Shown here: in pieces, positions 8,182 through 13,942 of the stretch | Layout: every line of letters begins with the position of its first letter | How positions within the stretch are numbered: the first letter of the stretch is position 1 | Source: Symbiodinium natans | Taxonomy: Eukaryota; Sar; Dinophyceae; Suessiales; Symbiodiniaceae | Assembly: GCA_905221605.1 (NCBI GenBank) | Contig: CAJNDS010001574.1 | Location: 1 to 13,942, forward strand | Reading direction: 5' to 3' | Length of the DNA stretch: 13,942 nucleotides | Notes under the pieces: model-generated | What the model saw: the letters and a program-made list of their open reading frames with translations, nothing else | Databases searched by the model: none | What the model was told of the DNA's origin: nothing | Position numbers and translations under genes: made by a program

Positions 8182-8205
8182 ATCAGCTAGCCGATGCTAG
8201 TTGGT
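8182..8205 (+). other. Ten-pair RNA stem-loop with CGAT loop
   Basis: CTAGC (8187-8191) pairs with GCTAG (8196-8200) around a 4-nt loop. The helix extends outward to 8182-8205 with three more Watson-Crick and two G-U pairs, so it is stable as + strand RNA but not as a perfect DNA palindrome. Confidence 0.5.
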
Positions 8206-8286
8206 GAGTTTGGTGACCTGGAAGATGCGAGACTGAGGAGGAGTACCACGACAAGGTCGAGTGCTGAGTGGGAAACATCTGAAGCT

Positions 8287-8412
8287 TGCATTAATTCGTT
8301 TTCACGTGTTTGTCACCACGAACTCTTGGATTCGTTCAAAGACAACCCTGCCCCAGTGCAGGTGGATGCAAGTTTAATTCGTTTTTCACGTGTTTGGACA
8401 ACGAACTCTTGG
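8287..8412 (+). repeat. Diverged direct repeat with CACGTG core, two copies
   Basis: Copies at 8287-8329 and 8367-8412 share TAATTCGTT, TTCACGTGTTTG and ACGAACTCTTGG with small indels, offset by about 80 bases. Each holds the palindrome CACGTG (8303-8308 and 8387-8392), the core of E-box/G-box transcription factor sites in other eukaryotes. They sit upstream of the LTR within the element. Confidence 0.75.
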
Positions 8413-8621
8413 GTTACCAGTGATGTGGACCCAGGACAACCTGACTGATGGTGGGATCTTGCATGAGTTTTAAGTTTGATGTCAGAGATCGACTGGTGTG
8501 TTGTTTGTTTCGTTTGGTGGCGAGTACGCACCAAGGGAATGTGGCCAGGGCATCCCCTTAGTGTTGAAGTGCCGAGCTGGGATTGGACTTCAGATCTTTG
8601 ACATGAACCCTCAGCAAAATG

Positions 8622-8635
8622 CGGGGGGTGGAAGA
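8622..8635 (+). other. Polypurine tract (plus-strand primer site)
   Basis: A G-rich purine run with one internal T (8629) stands immediately before the proposed LTR start at 8637. This is the standard location of the RNase H-resistant polypurine primer for plus-strand DNA synthesis. Confidence 0.75.
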
Positions 8636-8784
8636 TTGTGGCTGATCAGTGATGTTTTTGTCATGTTTTGGATCAGCTTGTAAAGGTTTGTTTTGCTTCG
8701 GAGTGATTGGGAATCCGTGTGATCCCATCCTCGATGGTTTATGCCTCGTTGATTTCCAAGGAAATCATACGAGTGTGTTTTTGC

Positions 8785-8801
8785 CCAATACGCTATTTAA
8801 A
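8785..8801 (+). promoter_or_regulatory. Possible LTR promoter elements (CCAAT and TATTTAA)
   Basis: CCAAT (8785-8789) and TATTTAA (8794-8800) lie about 150 bases into the LTR, where the U3 core promoter would be expected. Dinoflagellates are thought to rely little on canonical TATA boxes, so function is uncertain. Confidence 0.35.
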
Positions 8802-8886
8802 GTGAGTGTGCAGTGTGTAGGAACTTCGTTCTGAAGCTGAGTTAAGCTCACAAGAGAGAATTCGTTTAGTTTGTGCACTTCGTGAC

Positions 8887-8898
8887 TTTTGGCTCAAG
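8887..8898 (+). other. Exact match to 3' end of dinoflagellate spliced leader, inside LTR
   Basis: TTTTGGCTCAAG equals the last 12 bases of the conserved 22-nt dinoflagellate spliced leader; CGT a few bases upstream (8881-8883) could be a further remnant, but the middle is diverged. It sits 86 bases after the TATTTAA block, plausibly near the 5' end of the LTR transcript (R region). A random 12-base match on either strand of this window is expected well below once in a hundred windows. It may be a relict of reverse-transcribed trans-spliced RNA, or a chance match. Confidence 0.45.
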
Positions 8899-9204
8899 TG
8901 GCTATGACTGTGAAAAAGAGAGAGTTGTCCGCACTTGTGTGAGAGGTCAGGGTTCGTGCTTTCAAGGGAAAAGGTACCAGAGGGACCTTCGGTTTTTCAC
9001 GTCGAAGGCCATGCTGCGACTGGTGCTGTCACAAGGTTGAGAAACCTAAGCAGCAATTTCTAGCTTCAAAAAGCCAAACCTCCAAGCCACCAAGCCGCAC
9101 AGAAGAAACAGAAAAAGGATAGCTGCCACAATGTTACAGATGATGCATCAGATGGACGTATAAACCCAAGTTATAAAGTATTTCAATTATAAAACATATT
9201 TCTT

Positions 9205-9512
9205 TTTACAAAGCGAAAGAAGGATGTGTTCTAAATTCCACCCTCCTCAAATCTTGTGATACATTTTGTGTTTGTTTTTTTTGGATTTCATTCCTTTGAA
9301 ACCAGAGAAGTAAGACTCCAAACATTCATATTCCTTTACACAAAGAAAGAAGAGAATGTATTCTAAATTTCACCCCCTCGAATCTTGTTTTATTTTTTTG
9401 GGTTTTATTTTTTCGAAACCAGAGATTCTTTGTTAAAGGGAAGCTCAAGGGCAATTCCACCCCGCTTCTTCTTGTTTTTCGTGTTCATTACTCGATTTTC
9501 AAGAAGCAGAGA
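9205..9512 (+). repeat. Three-unit diverged AT-rich tandem repeat downstream of the LTR
   Basis: Unit A (about 9205-9308) and unit B (about 9335-9425) share the order: A/G-rich AAAGAAAG, ATGT.TTCTAAATT, CACCC..CTC, AATCTTGT, a T-rich run, then GAAACCAGAGA. Unit C (about 9432-9512) is more diverged but keeps AATTCCACCCC, CTTCTTGTTTTT and AGCAGAGAG. Units are about 80-105 bases with variable spacers. No coding potential is visible. Confidence 0.7.
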
Positions 9513-9598
9513 GTTCACAGCAGTAACGTGGCGCGGGGCCAAGCCGAGACCCCATGTTTTGTTTCAGAGGCGATTCATATGCTTCCACGCGAGCTTGC

Positions 9599-9640
9599 CC
9601 GGCAGAAAAAAGCCGGAGGGTTGGCGGGGGCGCAGCCCCC
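9599..9640 (+). other. Adjacent GC-rich double hairpin
   Basis: CCGGC (9599-9603) pairs with GCCGG (9612-9616) over an A-rich 8-nt loop. Ten bases further, GGGGGC (9626-9631) pairs with GCCCCC (9635-9640) over a GCA loop. The local base composition is much richer in GC than the AT-rich repeat just upstream. Its function is unknown. Confidence 0.55.
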
Positions 9641-9656
9641 CCATTTGCCTCCTGTA

Positions 9657-9740
9657 GCATCTGCTGAACTTGGAACGCTGCGCAAGACCCACGACGGGGT
9701 TTGTCTGAATGGAGACTGCGGCATCTGCTGAACCTGGAAC
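9657..9740 (+). repeat. 20-bp direct repeat, 64-bp period
   Basis: GCATCTGCTGAACTTGGAAC (9657-9676) recurs at 9721-9740 with one change (19 of 20). It follows the GC-rich double hairpin directly and may be part of the same repeat family. Confidence 0.7.
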
Positions 9741-10066
9741 TGAGGCAATAAGGAAACCCGGGTAAACCTTCAGAGGGCACTTTTACGGACAAGTCAACCG
9801 GCTTAGCTGGCTTAGCTGGTTTCTCCATGGAAAGGCTGGAATTCTTGGTGTGGAGACTTGTTGCTGAGTTTTTCGCTTTGTGAAGATGCAGCATCCATTG
9901 TTCCTTCTTGGACTTTGTTTCCCTGGTGGCACTTTCGTGTGCAAAATCGTGTGAAGCCTTCGATCTTTGCTTTGCAAGCTTAGATTATTGCTGACATCTC
10001 TGGGTCGGAAGCACCAATCCAAGCTCTTATCTGTGTTTGGAATTCACTTGAACCTTCATGTTCTAA

Positions 10067-11128
10067 AGACGAAAGAACTGTCAGATGAAGTTGCCGACGA
10101 TGCGTAAAGAGTTCAAACTCGTTCATGACGCGCATGATCTTGAAGGTATTCAACCAGATCCCAAAGAATAAAAGCAGTTTTCCTTAGTCGAGCTTTGGAC
10201 TTAGAGCATGCTGAGAACAGGAATGCCTCATAATGATCTGGAGACAGAAGACGAGTGGAGTGATTTTAACGGCAACGAGAAGCAGTTCAAGTCCCACGAA
10301 GTTTCTCTGCAGAAGAACAAGCCTTCTCAGCTTGTAAGAACCTGAGACTTTCGAAAAAAAACACAGACAAAGAAGTTTCAAGACTTGGGTGTCGTGGACA
10401 AGGTGCCCACGGAAGAAGAGAGCAAAGAAGTTGTTGGTTGACAACGAAGTCGGTGGTCCAATTGCTGGCTGGAGAGTCGTTGGACAACGGGGTGCTGCAA
10501 GCAGGCTGTGAGAAGAGCGTAGGGACCCAGCATTGTTCTGGGAAGGTTGTCAACCCTTTAGTTGGAATTGAGCGGTGGTTTTGAGCTGGTATCAGGTTGT
10601 GCGTTGAAGTCCGGAATCGCGCATGACGGTGCTCATGAAGTCGGTGCACTTTGCTTCGCAAAAAAGGCGTTTTGTGGATTCTGTTTTGCGTGCAACAGCA
10701 GGGTGCGATACATCTTTGCCGCCCAAAATCTTCGTGCCAGGCTTGAGAAAGCGTAGGGTAGTGCTCGCAGCCATCTTCCTCCTACAACTAGCATCAAGAA
10801 GTTCTCCATGTCAACAGCGAAGCAAAATTTGCTGCACTCAAAGGGCAAAATCTTGCATTCGTACCGCAATTGCTTATGTTGCCAATTTATTGCATGTCAA
10901 AGCTCACACCTGAAATAAAATTCTTCAGGTGGTTGGAGACGCATGCAGCCAGCGAGCATGCGTAACATTCAAAACAAAGTGAGGATGCCAGAACGTCTGC
11001 TGCTTGGGCGCATTGCAAGAGGGTTGTCACGATCAAGGGCTAAACGACGGTTTGCTTTAGCCAAAGCAATGCTGAGTTGCTTTTGCGGCACGATTATATT
11101 TCATGGTGGTTCGCGCCATCCGATCTGA
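10067..11128 (+). pseudogene. Possible decayed coding stretch, frame 2 (low confidence)
   Basis: Frame 2 runs about 353 codons with eight internal stops (TAA 10169, TAG 10202, TGA 10343, TGA 10439, TAG 10520, TAG 10559, TAG 10754, TAA 10916) and ends at TGA 11126. That is about half the number expected by chance for neutral composition. Between stops the translation is protein-like: charged segments such as DLETEDEWSDFNGNEKQFK and VDKVPTEEESKEVV, later a basic helix around RIARGLSRSRAKRRFALAKA. Every stop could arise from CAA, CAG or CGA by C-to-T change. I recognise no family, and purine-rich non-coding DNA could give the same look, so this is inference only. Confidence 0.2.
10907..10963 (+). 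other. Pair of matched hairpins, each 8-bp stem and 9-nt loop
   Basis: CACCTGAA (10907-10914) pairs perfectly with TTCAGGTG (10924-10931). Seven bases later ACGCATGC (10939-10946) pairs perfectly with GCATGCGT (10956-10963). Both loops are 9 nt. An AATAAA lies at 10914-10919 across the first loop. The matched geometry is unusual in otherwise featureless DNA. Confidence 0.55.
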
Positions 11129-11538
11129 CCCAAGGTACTTCGGGACGTTGTGGGAGCACGGTGTGCATCTGCTTTGCCAAACTTTGAATGTGGACAATGT
11201 GCAAGAGCAAAGCTTGTGCTTGCCCGACAGTTGAGAAAAACAGAAGCATGGAACCGAATGCCGTTGTATTACATTTACCTACCATGCAAACCTCATGCAA
11301 ATTTGAAACCACAGCTATTCCAATCATCGCCATGACGAACTCGTGCATGGCCATTTTGTCTCCAAGCTTGCCAGTTTCACACGTTGTTCATGGATGCGAC
11401 CTAGCCAAGCATTGGTTCCGCACAATGTACTAGTGAAGAGGACGATGTCAACGACGAGTGACGTAGCTTGTAGTGGAAACCCGGACGACAGCCGTAAATA
11501 CTTCCTTGGAATCGGTGCACGGCAGTTGTTTGTGCTGA

Positions 11539-11877
11539 TGGTTGCTGCGGAGGCACATTGACGAATTGTGCATGCATAGGCAGCAGTTCGGTCGTGGAAG
11601 AAAGGAGAGTCGAAAGCTTGCCAAGGTGAAGGACGAAGCTGCACTAGACACTTATGCACGTCTCATCCGAGCGGTCGGCTGGCTCGTAATGTGAGGTGCA
11701 GCGGAAATCCACGTTCAGTTTCCACAGTATGGCACAGAAAAGGCAAACGACATGAGTCACCTGATTTGAGTTGTGAAATTAACGCTTTCCAAGGAAATAG
11801 CAGCCCGACAGAAACAGATTGAGGATGCGAACGCGGATTTGGAGCTTGGCACTAAGTCGTTCTCACGGTTCGGTTGA
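11539..11877 (+). pseudogene. Possible decayed coding stretch, frame 1 (low confidence)
   Basis: Frame 1 gives 112 codons interrupted by TGA at 11692 and 11767, beginning after TGA 11536 and ending at TGA 11875. The translation has helical, charged segments such as KESRKLAKVKDEAALDTYAR and SKEIAARQKQIEDANADLEL that resemble a coiled coil. All stops are TGA and could derive from CGA. No family is recognised and there is no start codon or gene context, so chance remains a real alternative. Confidence 0.2.
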
Positions 11878-13530
11878 AAATCCATGGCTGTGTTTGTGTT
11901 TCTGATGTTGTAGTTGCAGCTTTTGGGAACCATGCCGTGTTGTCAGAGATGTTTGTCCCTGGCCTTTCTGAGTGTATCAGCATTTGTGATTTCTACTTGC
12001 AGGCTCTTGGTTGACACGATCGCTTTCTGAAGTGTTGGGCATGAGGCAAGAGTCTCTCCACAAGATGAATGGCCGCGATCTTCCACGCAAGAGGTTTCGC
12101 TGAGAGCGTTTGTTTTGTTTTCGACGTCGGAAGTTTAAGCTTTTCTCGACACTGCAATAGTATGATTTGTTGCTCCGTATTACGATTCCACAGCGCAGTC
12201 CTGAAGGCATTTTGAGAATCTTGCATCGGTGTTGACTGATTTTGGCAGAATCATGGTCATGCATGTTTGTTGTCCACAGCGTCCAGTGCTTGCAAGTACA
12301 TGCACTGCCCTTCAGATTCTTGTTGTCAGATCATCTGGACGCGTGCTTGCAGGCAGCTGATAGGAACTGGTCTTCTTCCGAGCCAGTACAACAGGACGGT
12401 GTTTTGAGCAACATTGCTGATTTTCGCCGAACATTCTTGATGTGTTCTATTGCATCATGCCACAACTTTCGCCAGGATGACTAACATCAACAAGTGCGGA
12501 AGCTACACAGCAGTAATCCCGACCGTTTGCTGAGAAACTCCCCGAGTTCAAGTTCGCTGTCATGTAGTGTGAAGATGAATGGCGGATGGCAGGCATACTG
12601 GTGGAGTCTGGCCCATTCATGGCAGAATCAGTTCGGGCTTTTCGGGTTTGGAGAAGTGGAGGACCGATTCTTTGAAAGCTCTTGAGGTTGCTTGAGGTTG
12701 GAGAATTGCTCCGGGAATCCTGGCAGGATCAGAAGTGCCGCGCGCTTCTTTCACAGTCGTCGCCGCCGGTGTTACTTCTGGACCCAAGTCTGAGCTTATC
12801 GGTAGTGATGCAGGGAGGCATGCAGGTGGGCGGGTGTTTCCAGGTTGGGCAGTTGGGTGTTGCTCCCATTTCAAACAGTCTGCTGCCTGAGCCCTGCACA
12901 TTGCAGGAGTTGAACAGCAAGCACACATTCAATATGCTCGATCCCGTGCTTTGCCGTCGCCCCAGACATCTTCAGCTCGTTGCATTGGGCTGCACGTCTG
13001 AACTCGAGCCAACGGTCGCCCTCACATGGTGTATGTTTGTTTCAGAAGCATGTGCAGCTTGGAAGTCGGCTCAGACTTTTCAATGCAGGTTCTTCGGATC
13101 CAACGCACACGACACAAGTTGGAGCATGAACTACGACACGAAGTGCTATCAAGCGCCGTTGTTTCACGCGCAAACACGGGCATCCATGTTCCGGGTTCCA
13201 ATGCAACCTTAGTGTGGACCAAAGCTGAAGCTGGTGGATTCCTTGCCCTTAGCCAAGTATCGGAGAATTCAGTCCCTGGCGGTTCTTCGCTACCCATGGG
13301 CAACGCGGTGAAGCGGCCTGCGAACGGAAGAATCTGGCCAGAGATGCCTTTCGTGCAAATGCCACAGCCGTGGCCTCCTGTTGTCAAACTTCTTGGGTTT
13401 TCAAGCCGTCAGGAGGCCAATCTCTTTGCAAGTATTGAAGGCATCTGGGGATGTAGGCATTCATAAGCAGGCTTAGCCAAGAGGGCTCCTCATGCCAGGG
13501 ACCTGGCTTTGCTCATCAGCCACTGCTTAT
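11878..13530. other. No recognisable gene or repeat
   Basis: I see no supported gene here. Overlapping open frames on both strands (for example 12682-13212 and 13026-13466 on +) have no recognisable motif and overlap one another. Minor features are a CTTGAGGTTG tandem pair (12681-12700) and a small ATCCT/AGGAT hairpin near 12717-12729. Confidence 0.5.
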
Positions 13531-13584
13531 GTTTGTTTGTTTGTTTGCTTTGTTTGCTTGCTTGCTTGTTTGCTTGTGTGTGTG
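13531..13584 (+). repeat. TTTG/CTTG tetranucleotide microsatellite
   Basis: An imperfect tandem of TTTG and CTTG units shifts into a short TG dinucleotide run at the right end. It probably arose by slippage. The rest of the window to 13942 shows nothing further. Confidence 0.9.
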
Positions 13585-13942
13585 AACCACCTTGGTACAC
13601 AGCTGCAGCGGGGTCACGCCCCACGAGCAACTACATTCATCATGTTTGCACAGGATTCAGGGCTTGGCTCTCTTCCATCAATTTGACAAAGGGAAGAAGA
13701 TACTCAGCGCTTCCTACCCATCTGCATAAAGACGTTTGTGACATCTTCGAATCGTGCAAGTTGCAATTGCACTGCTTGAGTTATCCGCATGATGCAACGT
13801 GTTTATACCAAAAGTCCCCAATGAGACAGTGCTGCTGTCGCGCCGAGTTGTCTTTTACGAGATGTCCGAGTCTTTTCGTATGAGATGTCTCGATGCAAAC
13901 GACAAGGATAAGCACGCAGACACGTACAAGGGCTCGATATGC

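Larger units (their letters stand above)
7890..8621 (+). other. Non-coding 3' spacer of the retrotransposon
   Basis: About 730 bases between the last ORF3 stop and the polypurine tract hold no convincing reading frame. They contain three stem-loops (7891-7912, 7957-7979, 8182-8205) and a CACGTG-bearing direct repeat (8287-8412), which may act as 3' UTR, packaging or transcription elements. Confidence 0.7.
1..9130 (+). mobile_element. Ty1/copia LTR retrotransposon, 5' end outside window, degenerate copy
   Basis: The span carries a complete Pol domain series in copia order: Gag zinc knuckle, DSGAS protease, HHCC and D-D-E integrase, YVDD reverse transcriptase and D-E-D-D RNase H. An additional ORF, a polypurine tract and a TG...CA 3' LTR ending at 9130 follow. 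The 5' LTR, primer binding site and start of gag are not in the window, because the gag frame is open at base 3. With a second 494-bp LTR the element would exceed 9.6 kb, large beside the 5-6 kb usual for Copia; the excess comes from the post-RNase H module and the long 3' non-coding spacer. Five frame changes and a lost RT aspartate indicate a non-autonomous or dead copy. Class is clear from the sequence; the dinoflagellate lineage is inference. Confidence 0.93.
8637..9130 (+). repeat. 3' long terminal repeat, 494 bp
   Basis: The boundaries rest on TG at 8637, CA at 9130, an adjacent upstream polypurine tract, and perfect terminal inverted repeats ATTGTGGC (8635-8642) and GCCACAAT (9125-9132) that extend one or two bases past the TG/CA ends. 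The 5' LTR is not in the window, so the two copies cannot be compared and the target-site duplication cannot be tested. Inside are a CCAAT/TATTTAA-like block and a 12-base spliced-leader match. Confidence 0.75.

Noticed and set aside
9385-9657. 90-codon open frame with a Phe-rich start
   Set aside because: It is a translation of the T-rich tandem repeat and the GC-rich hairpin island, not a gene.
10587-10596. TGGTATCAGG, resembling the initiator-tRNA-Met primer site of copia elements (TGGTATCAGAGC)
   Set aside because: Only the first nine bases match and no LTR end with CA lies directly upstream.
12682-13212. 176-codon plus-strand open frame
   Set aside because: Its nominal start is TTG, the first ATG is well inside, it overlaps other open frames on both strands and shows no motif; such lengths are common in stop-poor DNA.
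13026-13466. 146-codon plus-strand open frame starting with ATG
   Set aside because: Composition is unremarkable and it overlaps another frame and a minus-strand frame of similar length; nothing separates it from chance.

Overview
The window looks like nuclear DNA of a dinoflagellate, most likely a Symbiodiniaceae-type genome. Three things suggest this: a copia-type polyprotein of a style I associate with dinoflagellates (glutamine- and proline/glycine-rich Gag, compact HHCC zinc site, CX2CX8HX3C motif after integrase); a 12-base exact match to the 3' end of the dinoflagellate spliced leader inside the element's LTR; and long gene-poor flanking DNA. The species cannot be read from the sequence.

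Positions 1-9130 are one large Ty1/copia LTR retrotransposon in + orientation. Its 5' LTR, primer binding site and Gag N-terminus lie off the left edge. The order is Gag with zinc knuckle, aspartic protease (DSGAS), integrase (D-D-E), a variable linker, reverse transcriptase (YVDD), RNase H (D-E-D-D), then an extra roughly 570-residue module (ORF3) with a zinc ribbon and a charged coiled-coil tail. After that come about 730 bases of non-coding DNA with hairpins and a CACGTG-bearing repeat, a polypurine tract, and a 494-bp 3' LTR (TG...CA with 8-bp terminal inverted repeats). PR-IN-RT-RH order marks Copia rather than Gypsy.

This copy is probably dead. The polyprotein crosses five reading-frame changes (about 3055-3143, 4820-4914, up to 5026, 5231-5258 and about 7500-7546), and the first catalytic Asp of the reverse transcriptase is replaced by Tyr (codon 4621-4623). 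Gag, protease, integrase and RNase H keep their key residues, so the decay looks fairly recent. The first frame change falls at a Pro-UGA codon pair and deserves a check for programmed +1 recoding.

Positions 9131-13942 hold no gene I recognise. They contain a three-unit diverged AT-rich repeat, a GC-rich double hairpin, a 20-bp direct repeat, a pair of 8-bp-stem/9-nt-loop hairpins, a TTTG/CTTG microsatellite, and two stretches (10067-11128 and 11539-11877) that read like decayed coding sequence interrupted by sparse stops. The last point is only inference.
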